33,451 nucleotides of DNA from Candidatus Methanophagales archaeon (lineage in GTDB: Archaea > Halobacteriota > Syntropharchaeia > Alkanophagales > Methanospirareceae): NCBI GenBank assembly GCA_030612835.1, contig JAUWND010000009.1, forward strand, positions 1-33,451, given 5' to 3'. Under the pieces are notes generated by a model. It saw nothing but the letters and a program-made list of their open reading frames with translations, searched no databases and had not been told where the DNA came from. Shown here in pieces: positions 16,538-25,127 of the stretch (positions within the stretch are counted from its first letter, which is position 1; the number at the start of each line of letters is the position of its first letter). The position numbers and the translations under genes are program-made.

Positions 16538-16671
16538 AATGCAAAATGCAAAATGTAAAATGCAAAGTTCATTAAATAGCAATAATGGATGTTTTAGAGC
16601 GAAAATAGCGCTTTCCCGCCAAGACCGCATATTTTGCATTTTTATATTTGCACTTTTCTGCATTTTGCAAT
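16538..16671. repeat. Inverted-repeat element C (ATGCAAAATGC type)
   Basis: The left end (AATGCAAAATGCAAAATGTA, then AAATGCAAAG) and the right end (ATTTTGCATTTTTATATTTG, then CACTTTTCTGCATTTTGCAA) are imperfect inverted repeats built of ATGCAAA units around about 60 bases. It occupies most of the gap between the two ATPase genes. No coding sequence is inside. Confidence 0.6.
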
Positions 16672-16747
16672 ACACCAAAAACTTTATATAACCCAAATTA
16701 GGATAATATCTATTATATTACCAACACAAATAGAAAAGAGGTGAACT

Positions 16748-18103
16748 ATGAAATTCATAAACCGTAAAAACGAGTTGGATGCAATCAAAACGAAATTAAA
16801 CGGGCCTGATTTGGATTTATATGTCATCTACGGACGGAGAAGAATAGGAAAGACAACGCTTGCACTTGCCAGTGTAAAAGGCAAGGAATATATCTATTAT
16901 CTTGCAACCGAAGAGAACAATCTCAAAAAGCTCAAAGACGTTGCTTCTCGGGTGCAACCCCGAATAAAATATGTGGAGGCGGATCTGGAAGCCATATTCA
17001 ATTTCTTGAAAGACAAGATAATAATTATTGATGAATTTCCAAACCTGATAAAAGAGAACCCGAAAGTCGTTTCCGAACTCCAGAGGATAGTAGATGTCCT
17101 TCTTGCAAATACAAAGACGAAATTAATACTACTTGGCTCGTCCATATCAATGATGGAAAGTCAGGTTTTGAGCTATCACGCACCCTTGTATGGCAGAAAA
17201 ACGGGGCAGTTGAAATTGAGCGCTATGAAATTCGCGGAATTAACCGACTTTTTCCCGGGTTCTACAACAGAAGAACGTATAGAAATATACGGCTTTTCTG
17301 ATGGCATCCCCTACTATCTTACGAAGATAAATTACCCGTTCTGGGAATGGCTGGATGCTGAGCTGAAGATGGTAGACACATTTTTAAAATCTGAGATTGA
17401 TTTCATCATGAAATATGAGTTTAGTGATGTGAAGACATATAAGAAGATATTAGGTGCTATTGCTTTGGGCCATACGAAATTAGGTGAAATTAGAGATCAT
17501 ATCGGCGCTAAAGGCACAGATATAAGCCCATATCTTAGAAACCTGATAGATGTAGAGCTTGTAGAAAGGAAGACGCCATTGATAGATACTGTTAAGTCAA
17601 GAAGAGGCCGGTATTATATCAGCGATAATTTCGTCAATTTCTGGTTCCGGTTCATTAATCCGAACATAACATTTATAGAAGAGGCGATTTTTTCGGCTAC
17701 TGAAATTAAGGCCGTGTATAACCGCTATCTCGGACACGTGTTTGAAAATGTCTGCCGCGAATTTTTAATTGAAAAACGGGACAGTTTACCCTTTAGAATC
17801 CAGAAAATCGGTGGGCTGTGGGGCGCAATCCCGAAACACGAAAAGGGTAGGAATCAGTATGAGATAGATATTGTCACTCTGAACGAAGAAAGCAAGGAGA
17901 TCGGATTCTTTGAATGCAAATACAGTAGCCTTAAGTTTAAGGACGCTTTGGCTATCATTGCGGAACTGAAAAATAAGAGCGGATATGTTGACTGGAATCT
18001 AAACAAAAGAAAAGAGTATTTTGGCGTGATTGCGAAGAAGATCGAGGGTAAAGAGAGACTCAGAAAAGAAGGCTATATCGTATTCGATTTTGATGACTTT
18101 TAG
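16748..18103 (+). CDS. Archaeal ATPase with DUF234-type nuclease-like C-terminus, copy 2
   Basis: This 451-residue paralogue of the preceding gene keeps the same order: Walker A at 29-36 (GRRRIGKT), Walker B Asp95-Glu96 (IIIIDEFPNL), the GSSISMME sensor and YGFSDGIPYYL near 180-190, then a winged helix and the nuclease-like C-terminus with EIDIVTL and FFECKYSS. Here the start is normal: GAGGTGA six bases before the ATG and TATA boxes upstream (TTTATATAAC near 16682). The N-terminal three-quarters is clearly diverged from copy 1, but 65 of the last 74 residues are identical by my count, and the coding DNA there is also very close. Function unknown; such ATPases are often linked with mobile or defence islands. 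Confidence 0.87.
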   Translation: MKFINRKNELDAIKTKLNGPDLDLYVIYGRRRIGKTTLALASVKGKEYIYYLATEENNLKKLKDVASRVQPRIKYVEADLEAIFNFLKDKIIIIDEFPNLIKENPKVVSELQRIVDVLLANTKTKLILLGSSISMMESQVLSYHAPLYGRKTGQLKLSAMKFAELTDFFPGSTTEERIEIYGFSDGIPYYLTKINYPFWEWLDAELKMVDTFLKSEIDFIMKYEFSDVKTYKKILGAIALGHTKLGEIRDHIGAKGTDISPYLRNLIDVELVERKTPLIDTVKSRRGRYYISDNFVNFWFRFINPNITFIEEAIFSATEIKAVYNRYLGHVFENVCREFLIEKRDSLPFRIQKIGGLWGAIPKHEKGRNQYEIDIVTLNEESKEIGFFECKYSSLKFKDALAIIAELKNKSGYVDWNLNKRKEYFGVIAKKIEGKERLRKEGYIVFDFDDF

Positions 18104-18138
18104 ATTATGGATAGAGAACCTGATACCTAACACCTAAT

Positions 18139-18170
18139 CCTCTCTGCGAACTCAGCGTTCTCTGCGGTAA
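18139..18170 (+). repeat. Short CTCTGCG-type dispersed repeat
   Basis: TCCTCTCTGCGAACTCAGCG followed by TTCTCTGCGGTA is a degenerate tandem of CTCTGCG(A/G) units. Such short intergenic motifs are widespread in prokaryotic genomes; its role is unknown. Confidence 0.4.
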
Positions 18171-18200
18171 TGTCAGGTAAATCTTCATTTGTGTGTTCCC

Positions 18201-19487
18201 TTATGGGCCCACGGGATATTGAGCAGTTACAACCCGCTCATATCGCTCTTCTTCCCCCAGCACCTTCGTCGCATCTATTCCGAGCTTCGATGTCAGCCCA
18301 TTTAAAGTAGAAGGGTCAAGTGAAGAACCCTTTGCTTTTGGTATCAACACCACATCTTCATCCCATCGAACCCGAGTCGCTATTGCATACTCCACATCAT
18401 TAGGGTTAAATATATCTATATCGTCATCCACAACGACAACGCGTTTTAGGCTGGGATGAGCGGCAAAAGAAGCGATAACTGCATTCTTTGCCTCGCCCTC
18501 TTTTTCCTTCTTTATCTGCACTACCGCATGTAAATAGCAGCATCCGCCATCTGTCAAGAAGACGTTCTTCACTCGTGCCATACGCTCAACCGCTCTAAAG
18601 ATCAAAGGTTCGTAAGGCACGCCCATAAGCAGCTTGTGCTCCGCACCTGAAGGCAGGATAGCATGATAAATCGGATCTCTTTTGTGATACATCCGTGTAA
18701 GTGTGACAACCGGCTCCTGCCTTACTTTGTCATAGGTGCCGGTAATATCCAAAAACGGGCCTTCTTTTGCACGTTCGTCACCTATGAACCCCTCAAAGGC
18801 GATTTCAGCATGAGGTATCGCCACACCGTTATCTAATTTGAAAAGCTCTATCGGTTCGCTTTTCAATGCAGAGGCATATTCAAATTCCTTGCCCGGTGGC
18901 ACTCTTGTCGCTGCGGCCAAAAGGATAAGAGGATCCACTCCGATTGCTATTCCTACTTTCAATTCCTCGCCTCGTTCTATCGCTTCACGATGCATCATAT
19001 ACAAGTGCCGGGAAGGGACAAGCCTCGCGGCTAATCGTTTATCGTCTAATACCATCATCCGGTGAAAAGATGCATTTCTCACGCCATCTAATTCCGCAAC
19101 TACTACACCACTCGTGATATAAGCGCCGCCATCTCTACTGAAATATGTTAATATCGGTAACTCGCCCAAATCCGGCTCTTTAACCACTTCTCTCGTCGGT
19201 GAATCCGCTACTATGTTCACCGTGCCGCCCTCGCCCCCTTCAGGTATTTTAGCCATGAATTGCACTGTCTTTGCAGTTGTTGTACCAAGTAACTCAGCCA
19301 GTGTGTTTCGCCCGCCAACTAAGTTCATTATGACTTTATGCGAACCGTCAACAGCGTGGAAAAGAACCGGCTGACCTTTTTGCTCATGCGCTGCACATAT
19401 AGATGCCACCTCGTATTTTGATGACACTGCCTCCCCTATTTCTATTACCTTTCCTTCTCGCGCTAATATATCTATGAACTGTCTCAT
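18201..19487 (-). CDS. UbiD family decarboxylase (possible anhydromevalonate phosphate decarboxylase)
   Basis: This 428-residue UbiD-type enzyme would use prenylated FMN to remove CO2 from an unsaturated acid. Signatures include VRNASFHRMMVLD (136-148, cofactor/metal region), PHAEIAFEGFI (225-235) and EGPFLDITGTY (242-252), and the C-terminal VVVVDDDIDIFNPNDVEYAI. In many archaea the UbiD homologue makes isopentenyl phosphate precursors by decarboxylating trans-anhydromevalonate 5-phosphate. The length and archaeal setting fit that role, but quinone-related or aromatic-acid decarboxylases look alike. No ubiX or aconitase-X gene is nearby. AAGGTA lies about nine bases before the ATG. A divergent PyrF gene lies just upstream on the same strand. 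Confidence 0.88.
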   Translation of the reverse strand: MRQFIDILAREGKVIEIGEAVSSKYEVASICAAHEQKGQPVLFHAVDGSHKVIMNLVGGRNTLAELLGTTTAKTVQFMAKIPEGGEGGTVNIVADSPTREVVKEPDLGELPILTYFSRDGGAYITSGVVVAELDGVRNASFHRMMVLDDKRLAARLVPSRHLYMMHREAIERGEELKVGIAIGVDPLILLAAATRVPPGKEFEYASALKSEPIELFKLDNGVAIPHAEIAFEGFIGDERAKEGPFLDITGTYDKVRQEPVVTLTRMYHKRDPIYHAILPSGAEHKLLMGVPYEPLIFRAVERMARVKNVFLTDGGCCYLHAVVQIKKEKEGEAKNAVIASFAAHPSLKRVVVVDDDIDIFNPNDVEYAIATRVRWDEDVVLIPKAKGSSLDPSTLNGLTSKLGIDATKVLGEEERYERVVTAQYPVGP

Positions 19488-19539
19488 TTTTCGTATACCT
19501 TATATCATATCTTGTAGCCTTAGGGGCCTTATTTATACT

Positions 19540-20301
19540 TCATAAAAAACTTTGGGTTACTTCACATAACCGCTTTGTGGCTTCTTTGATGTCTTTTGCA
19601 GCGTATATCGCCCTACCTACGATCGCATAGCTCGGGAAATGCTTTACCGTTTCAAATGCCGCTACTATATCGCCACCCTGGTGTTCTTTACCTATTCCAG
19701 GAAAGAGAAAATTCGGCTCTTTTAGTTCCTGTTCTAATAATGTGCAGTACTCCCTCATCTTTTCTATTTTGGTCCCGGGAATTACGAAATGCTCAACCCC
19801 TAATTTTGCAGCGTCCATATACATTCTCTTTGGTGCATCATCGGCGATATAACCGCCTTCACTTCGTAGATATTTGCTGTGTGTCATCTCACCACCAACT
19901 ATCGGCGTTAAGCCGAACTTAAAACAGCCCTTAACCTTTTCCTTTAGCTTTTCTGTTCCTACACCAATAACGGCTGCTTTTAAAGTTTCCGGTCCCGCTT
20001 CCGGGAATATTATGACCGAACTTATCCCCGCATCCTTACAAACCGCTAATATGTCACCACCACATATTTCGGGGATGTCTGACCCTAATTTCTGGTGGTC
20101 GTAGATTATCGGAAGATCGGTATATGATAAAATCGTTTCACATATATGGGGTAATCCATAGTTCAATGCTAATATAGCCCCTACTTTATAACCCACTACA
20201 CCCTCTATGTTGCTTGTCTCTTCTACTATCCGCTTTAACTCGCCTATATCTTTCACATCACAAGCAGGCATAATCCCATATCTTGACTTGAAGAGTTGCA
20301 T
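19540..20301 (-). CDS. pyrF: Orotidine 5'-phosphate decarboxylase-like protein (PyrF)
   Basis: The protein has 253 residues of TIM-barrel type. Lys39 in GYKVG and the motif DHQKLGSDIPE at 68-78 correspond to the catalytic Lys/Asp/Lys/Asp set of OMP decarboxylases, which make UMP. Canonical enzymes have DxKxxDI; here the spacing is DxxKxxxDI. The phosphate-binding end is FPGIGKEHQGGDIVAAFE with IVGRAIY near 230. I take it as a divergent OMPDC, the likely partner of the PyrE-like protein at 171-914. Its start is probably leaderless: a TATA-like TTTATAAACC lies about 28 bases before the ATG and no ribosome site is seen. Confidence 0.78.
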   Translation of the reverse strand: MQLFKSRYGIMPACDVKDIGELKRIVEETSNIEGVVGYKVGAILALNYGLPHICETILSYTDLPIIYDHQKLGSDIPEICGGDILAVCKDAGISSVIIFPEAGPETLKAAVIGVGTEKLKEKVKGCFKFGLTPIVGGEMTHSKYLRSEGGYIADDAPKRMYMDAAKLGVEHFVIPGTKIEKMREYCTLLEQELKEPNFLFPGIGKEHQGGDIVAAFETVKHFPSYAIVGRAIYAAKDIKEATKRLCEVTQSFL

Positions 20302-20347
20302 TTTATCTTAAATAAATAATCCATACCGGTTTATAAAATTTCCCTTT

Positions 20348-20376
20348 TTATGAAAATCCGTGTAATCTTGTGGTTT
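20348..20376 (+). repeat. Single arm of repeat B
   Basis: TTATGAAAATCCGTGTAATC, TTGTGGTTT repeats the element-B arm. It lies between the pyrF promoter region and the 3' end of the antiporter gene and ends at the antiporter stop codon. Confidence 0.6.
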
Positions 20377-22262
20377 CATGGTGCCAGCCACCCGTGTATA
20401 AACATAACGATCAAATAAATAGCGAAGAAGAGAAGCACTATCATCACTCCGGCACCTATGCTTAATTTCTCCATCGGCTCGTCCACAAGTTGCGGCTTCT
20501 CTTCTTTCAGATCACGCTCTTGTCCATTATCTTCAGAACCAAACGGGTTCCGCAACTTTGTGCATGTCGCTGTTATCAACACGATAGAAGCAGCCGCGGG
20601 ATTCCTACTGAACCAAACGGCGGAATCTGTGAGCCTATGTACGCCACTGTCCATAGCATTCGCAAAAGCCGTCAGCGGTTTCTCGCAGAACCATATAATA
20701 CCTCTTCCTGCCTTCCGGTATATGTAATCTATATCATACGTTATCCGCTCATGTGGCATAATCAGTACTCTAAATGCGAAGAACATAAACGCGGTCATCG
20801 CCAGTAACTCCAACGTGCCTACTGTATGTGCAAGAGCGAACGCATCGTAGTGTAATGCAACCGCTTTATAAGGTAGAATTTCATATAGCATCTTCGGATA
20901 CACACCAAAGGCAACGCAGAGGAACGCTACAACGCACATTGGAATAAGCATAAATATTGGCGCTTCCTTTGCTTCTATCTCATCATTTCTCCTGAAAAAG
21001 GTGAAATAAGTGAGTTTTAAAAACGACAAGAAAGTACCTATCGAGCCCAACATCAAAACGAGTGCAAGAATATGCATATGTGACAGTTCCGCAGCGTGTA
21101 TTATCATCCCTTTACTTACGTATCCATTAAACCCAACAACACCCGAAATAGAGAGAGCTGCTATTATGCACGTTATCGTCGTTACCGGCATCTTCCTCGC
21201 CAGTCCACCAAGATCTGTGAGGTTTCTCCTGCCTGTTGAATATATCACTGCACCCATACACATAAACAGAAGCGCCTTATACAGGATATGGTTGAAAACA
21301 TGGGCAATACCTCCGTTTATCCCTATGTACGTGCCTATTCCCACTCCCGCCACCATGTAGCCCACCTGAGATATGATATGATAAGAGAGAAGTTTCCGCA
21401 CGTCATTCTGCAGCAGTGCAAATACAACTCCGTATACACACATCAAGCCGCCTATGTATGCTATAAATGGGATTCCATCACCGAAGAATAGCGAAAGTTT
21501 TGCACCCGGAAAAGTCCTCGCAAGCACATATACGCCCGTCTTTGTCGTAAATACACACATGAATACTGCACCCGCGAGTGTTGCCTTCGGATATGAATCC
21601 GGCAGCCAGGTATGCAGAAATATGAATGCCGTGTTCACGCCTATTCCAATAAGCAGGAGGAAATACCCTATGCCCATTTCCACCGGGAAATGCCCTATGC
21701 CCAAAGCTCCCGGTACTAGCGAGATAGCGCCTGTGCTCATGTAATTTATTATTATCCCCGCGAGAAGGGCACATCCACCGAACAAATGAAACAGGATATA
21801 TCGCATCCCCGCGTTCGTTGCCCGCTCTGTCCGGGTGTACCAGATCAACCCGAGTGAAGCGAACGCCATTATCTCCCAGAAGATATAGAGCGTAAAGAAG
21901 TCGCCGGCAAATACCGCGCCCATCGCGCTTCCTAAATATAACAAGCCACACATAAGCTCGCCATTCTCTTTTACTATGTCTAACGAATATAATATCGCAG
22001 CAGCGCCTATTATGGCAAATATATAGCCCATTATCAGGCTCAATCGGTCAACATATAAGAATGTCAGATCTAATCCAGGTAGAACTGCGAATACCCAACC
22101 TACGTGTTGTTCTAATACTACCACACCGATTAACCCCACCACCGCTAAGAGAATAAGATAAACCTTCCTCGCGCTGCCCTTACCGAACAGTGGTAATAAC
22201 GCAGCCCCGAGGAAATAAATGATAAAAGGCGGTATATTTGCAATACTACTAATATCAATCAT
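20376..22262 (-). CDS. Proton-conducting antiporter subunit (MrpD/NuoL-like) with long C-terminal tail
   Basis: This 628-residue membrane protein belongs to the Proton_antipo_M family with about 14-16 helices. The conserved Glu of the fifth core helix is present (FFTLYIFWEIMAF). The helix that usually carries a lysine before the PxHxWLPD motif reads GIGVNTAFIFLHTWLPDSYP, so that lysine is absent; the next lysine is present (FTTKTGVYVLAR). The C-terminal 150 residues (from about RITYDIDYIYRKAGRGI) form a linker, a charged segment and a last helix; a matching tail is a separate gene at 28549. It overlaps the upstream small gene by eight bases. It may work in an Mrp-like or energy-converting complex; no other standard Mrp subunits are here. 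Confidence 0.88.
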   Translation of the reverse strand: MIDISSIANIPPFIIYFLGAALLPLFGKGSARKVYLILLAVVGLIGVVVLEQHVGWVFAVLPGLDLTFLYVDRLSLIMGYIFAIIGAAAILYSLDIVKENGELMCGLLYLGSAMGAVFAGDFFTLYIFWEIMAFASLGLIWYTRTERATNAGMRYILFHLFGGCALLAGIIINYMSTGAISLVPGALGIGHFPVEMGIGYFLLLIGIGVNTAFIFLHTWLPDSYPKATLAGAVFMCVFTTKTGVYVLARTFPGAKLSLFFGDGIPFIAYIGGLMCVYGVVFALLQNDVRKLLSYHIISQVGYMVAGVGIGTYIGINGGIAHVFNHILYKALLFMCMGAVIYSTGRRNLTDLGGLARKMPVTTITCIIAALSISGVVGFNGYVSKGMIIHAAELSHMHILALVLMLGSIGTFLSFLKLTYFTFFRRNDEIEAKEAPIFMLIPMCVVAFLCVAFGVYPKMLYEILPYKAVALHYDAFALAHTVGTLELLAMTAFMFFAFRVLIMPHERITYDIDYIYRKAGRGIIWFCEKPLTAFANAMDSGVHRLTDSAVWFSRNPAAASIVLITATCTKLRNPFGSEDNGQERDLKEEKPQLVDEPMEKLSIGAGVMIVLLFFAIYLIVMFIHGWLAP

Positions 22263-22446
22263 CTTGCTGCCCCTCCCTTTGTATTAGCGACAATATCTGC
22301 ATCGCTACCAGAAATAATCCAACGCCTACCATACCGAATACGAGATAGAAACCCATAATATGTTCATCATACATAAATAATACCAAGGCTACACCCAATA
22401 CTACCGCTATTCCTACCAGCACTATTTTTAGTATCTTCCCGATCAT
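22255..22446 (-). CDS. Small two-helix membrane protein linked to antiporter subunit
   Basis: It encodes 63 residues with two hydrophobic helices (about 4-25, LKIVLVGIAVVLGVALVLFM, and 30-52, MGFYLVFGMVGVGLFLVAMQ) and a short charged tail. A GTG at 22476 in the same frame would begin before the likely transcript start: a TATA-like TTTATAAG lies at 22478-22487, so I choose the ATG at 22446, which has GGTG nine bases upstream. The stop overlaps the next gene's ATG by eight bases, so they are co-translated. It could be a small accessory subunit. I recognise no named family. Confidence 0.75.
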   Translation of the reverse strand: MIGKILKIVLVGIAVVLGVALVLFMYDEHIMGFYLVFGMVGVGLFLVAMQILSLIQREGQQDD

Positions 22447-22500
22447 TGCTGTCACCAATACAACGTAATTTACCACGTTTTATAAGTTTTACCAAGAAAT

Positions 22501-22857
22501 CTATGCTGATGCATAGGTATCTTCATATGTAAGTGTATAGATAGGGGAGGTTTGCAAGTATCCGCTCATAATTCGGTGGAAGGGGGAAGGTTCTGAAAGC
22601 CGATAGTATGTCGCCTTTTCTCGCTCTACCTTCTCCACAACGCCTTGTTTGAGCAGAGAATTCCCTGCATCGAACCTGTTCCCCATCCCCCTCAGCCCAC
22701 CTAGGATATTTGTAGGGTCTATCCCGGTGTTTCTGGAAATCTCCGCAGGATACGAAGCATTTGGATAGATCTTATAGAGATACATTGCGATTTCCGTCCT
22801 TACTCGGCTCCTTCTGAGAGAACGCAAGACCTCCTCAAATTGTACTTCCTCGCTCAT
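22501..22857 (-). CDS. Winged-helix transcriptional regulator, archaeal
   Basis: It has 118 residues. LRRSRVRTEIAMYLYKIYPN, ASYPAEISRNTGIDPTNILGGLRGMG is a typical wHTH (about 12-58), followed by a wing (VVEKVEREKATYYRLSE). The C-terminal 30 residues have no clear motif. The start has a GGGGAAGAGCGAGGG site directly before it. It sits 54 bases before the antiporter pair on the same strand and faces the TM-repeat family gene at 23132 across 275 bases. A palindrome over its own promoter region suggests autoregulation; the target genes are a guess. Confidence 0.85.
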   Translation of the reverse strand: MSEEVQFEEVLRSLRRSRVRTEIAMYLYKIYPNASYPAEISRNTGIDPTNILGGLRGMGNRFDAGNSLLKQGVVEKVEREKATYYRLSEPSPFHRIMSGYLQTSPIYTLTYEDTYASA

Positions 22858-22930
22858 CCCTCGCTCTTCCCCTGCTGTTTTTCGCGTGCATCAAATAAAT
22901 TCTTCTTCTGCATCTTTTTCCTACCACCTT

Positions 22931-22956
22931 TTATTATTGCCGTTTTGGCATAATAA
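22931..22956. promoter_or_regulatory. Palindrome over the promoter of the winged-helix gene
   Basis: TTATTATTGCC-GTTTT-GGCATAATAA has matching arms (TTATTATTGCC against TTATTATGCC read in reverse complement). On the minus strand it contains CTTTATTAT, a TATA-like sequence with the regulator start about 75 bases away. It is a plausible operator. The rest of 22858-23131 holds the TATA box for the gene at 23132 and nothing else I recognise. Confidence 0.45.
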
Positions 22957-23056
22957 AGAAAAATTTTGAGCATTTTCCAACTTCACTTGTAGCCCATACT
23001 ATCCCGCCATGTAACTATACTAAATAAACGCTCAAAAAGAACAAAAAAATCGAAAG

Positions 23057-23070
23057 ATATTTATATACCC
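23057..23070 (+). promoter_or_regulatory. TATA box of TM-repeat family gene 1
   Basis: ATATTTATATACCC, preceded by TCGAAAG. The same arrangement (CGAAATCTATTTATATACC) precedes the family gene at 32387. Both leaders also share TTCAAG(G/A).AAAGATGGGCA at the start codon. Confidence 0.6.
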
Positions 23071-23131
23071 TTCTCACATTCAAAGCTTATAAAGTAAGAA
23101 ATAAATAAGGGATAGGTGTTTCAAGATAAAG

Positions 23132-24085
23132 ATGGGCACATCGAAAACGCTCGCAGAGATAATGATGGATTGGCGCACTCTGGCAGTGATAGCGCTTGTG
23201 ACGATTGGATGGCGAACTTATGTAAGTATTGATGGTACGATAGCGCTTTGGGAAAGTGTCTGCTCAGGTGTTGTTCTCATGATATTTGGCTGGGGTATCT
23301 TTGGTTATCTCTATGCCATGTCTAAGCGAGATACAAGCTGGCTAATATCAAATAAGCTAGCTCAGGGGCTCGCCATTAGCACAGGTGTCTTAAATCTTTA
23401 TGTTCTTATTTACTACGGGATGAGATGGCCGAGATTAATGGCGGGAATGGAAGCTTATGTAGAAGCCTATATGCCGCAGGATTACCTTCTCCGGAGCTTG
23501 AGATACGCCATGTTAGTGCTGGCGTATTGTGGTATTATCTGGGCGACCGGGCATCTAAAGAAGATGCACGATAATTACATGTTGATAACAGAAGATATGC
23601 CGGAGGTGCAAAGGAAGGGTGCGGCAGAGACAATGTTCAGGGTAATTACCGATGAACGAACAGTAATCGTGATATTGGGTGTGGTGTTTTTATGGCGCGC
23701 CGTCATAAGTCTTGACGGACAGATAGAGCTCTGGGAGAGTATGTGCTCAGGTATTGCTCTTTCCATGTTGGGTTGGGTTCTCTTCGGGTACATAAGTTCA
23801 TTGGCAGTGAGAACAACCAGACCAAGCGTAGCAAAGATATATCAAGGGTTTGCCTTTGCTATATTCGCTGTAGACGTATATGTTCTCGTTTACTATGGTA
23901 TGAGGTGGTATACCTTACTACAGTTGTATCCAGCTACGGAGGAAGCTATAATGCCAATGGCTTATGTCTTTAGAGATATAAGATATTTTGTGTTGGCGAT
24001 ATTTTTCTGCGTAACCATAGTCTTTTCCAAGTATCTGGAAAAAGCCTCTGGTGAGTGTGAGTACTTGACAAAGAAAGAGGCATGA
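23132..24085 (+). CDS. Tandem-repeat 8-helix membrane protein, unknown family, member 1
   Basis: The protein has 317 residues in two homologous halves (about 12-150 and 170-310), each with four hydrophobic helices. Each half has, in order: WRT/WRA with IS.D (first helix end), LWESxCSGI and GWxxFGY (second helix), a Q-G-x-A helix ending YYGMRW (third), then a MPxxY...RxxRY segment before the fourth helix. The first half ends LKKMHDNY, the second SKYLEKA. I know no family with this pattern. Related halves occur in the proteins at 24171 and 32387 and in the fragment at 25472. It is preceded by a TATA box and lies divergent from the regulator gene. Function is not evident; Arg, Glu, Asp and Cys conserved at helix ends could bind an ion or cofactor. 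Confidence 0.88.
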   Translation: MGTSKTLAEIMMDWRTLAVIALVTIGWRTYVSIDGTIALWESVCSGVVLMIFGWGIFGYLYAMSKRDTSWLISNKLAQGLAISTGVLNLYVLIYYGMRWPRLMAGMEAYVEAYMPQDYLLRSLRYAMLVLAYCGIIWATGHLKKMHDNYMLITEDMPEVQRKGAAETMFRVITDERTVIVILGVVFLWRAVISLDGQIELWESMCSGIALSMLGWVLFGYISSLAVRTTRPSVAKIYQGFAFAIFAVDVYVLVYYGMRWYTLLQLYPATEEAIMPMAYVFRDIRYFVLAIFFCVTIVFSKYLEKASGECEYLTKKEA

Positions 24086-24170
24086 GGTAGAGAATACCCC
24101 TTCCTTGACATCCGGGAATTTAGTTTGTAATAATAAATATTCGTACGGGTACGTGATAGGATATGTCAAG

Positions 24171-25127
24171 ATGGACAAGAGAGAATCCATATTTAAGTTG
24201 GTAACAGACGAACGAATATTGATATTGATAGTGGGGATTGCCATTCTATGGCGAGGAGTCATAAGCTCAGATGAAACTATATCCTTCTGGGAAAGTGTAT
24301 GTTCTGGTATTACGCTTATCCTAATGGGCTGGGTTATCTTTGGTTACCTGTATTCTATGTGCCAAAAACCGACTGACTGGCCAGTCACAAGTAAGATTTA
24401 TCAGGGTATTGCCGTTAGCCTTCTCGTTTTAAATATCTATGTGGCTATTTACTATGGGATGCGCTGGTTCGGGATACTGCACGAAGAAGTATATATGCCG
24501 CTGGATTTTGTCTTCAGTGATGTAAGATACCTCATGTTAGTGCTGTATTACTGCGCAGTATTATGGACAACGAGGTACTTAAAGGGGATGCGGGATAAGT
24601 ACCGATTGCTAATCAAAGAAAGACCGAAGAGGCACGACACAACATGTATGAAAAGATATGTAGTATGGGTGATAATGCATGAACGGACATTAACAGTGAT
24701 AGTGGTAGCAGCGATTTTATGGCGGATCGCTATAAGCGTTGACCATACCATAACATTTAGGGAAAGTGCAATCTCATGTGTTACCCTGCTCATATTGGGC
24801 TGGTTTCTCTTCGGTTATATATGCGCATTGTCCGTGAAAGCAAAACGCAAGATAGAACTGACTAGGGTCATCCAGGGGATTGCCTTTGGTCTAATGGCGA
24901 TAAACATTTATGCTATCTTTTACTACGGGATGAGCTGGTATGTATTAATACTAGGCATGGGTGATGTATCGGGGACTTATGTGCCTTTTGATCTCATTTT
25001 CAGAAATATACGATACATCATGTTGGTAATATTTTACTGTACTGCAATAGTGTTATCGAAGTTCTTAGATAAGGCATATACGGATTATACAGTACCAATC
25101 AATAAAAGCGCAAATTTAAATGACTAA
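24171..25127 (+). CDS. Tandem-repeat 8-helix membrane protein, unknown family, member 2
   Basis: It has 318 residues and two halves of the same four-helix unit (about 9-140 and 162-310). Conserved features: TDERILILI...LWRGVIS, FWESVCSGI, YYGMRW, VFSDVRY, then MHERTL...LWRIAIS, YYGMSW, FRNIRY, SKFLDKAY. The second half has lost parts of the motif (FRESAISCVTLL instead of WESxCSGI). The frame is open 22 codons further, but alignment to the other members and the TCAAGATGGACA context support this ATG. It follows member 1 by 85 bases on the same strand. Its 3' end overlaps the convergent 82-residue gene by 12 bases. Confidence 0.87.
   Translation: MDKRESIFKLVTDERILILIVGIAILWRGVISSDETISFWESVCSGITLILMGWVIFGYLYSMCQKPTDWPVTSKIYQGIAVSLLVLNIYVAIYYGMRWFGILHEEVYMPLDFVFSDVRYLMLVLYYCAVLWTTRYLKGMRDKYRLLIKERPKRHDTTCMKRYVVWVIMHERTLTVIVVAAILWRIAISVDHTITFRESAISCVTLLILGWFLFGYICALSVKAKRKIELTRVIQGIAFGLMAINIYAIFYYGMSWYVLILGMGDVSGTYVPFDLIFRNIRYIMLVIFYCTAIVLSKFLDKAYTDYTVPINKSANLND

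Noticed and set aside
16538-16671. Possible CRISPR array in the ATGCAAAATGC repeats
   Set aside because: Units are short, degenerate and lack unique spacers of even length. They form the two ends of an inverted-repeat element, and no cas genes are present.
20376-22262. Assigning the antiporter genes to complex I or to F420H2 dehydrogenase (Fpo)
   Set aside because: No NuoB/C/D/I, FpoF or other partner subunits are in the window, so only the antiporter-core family can be supported.
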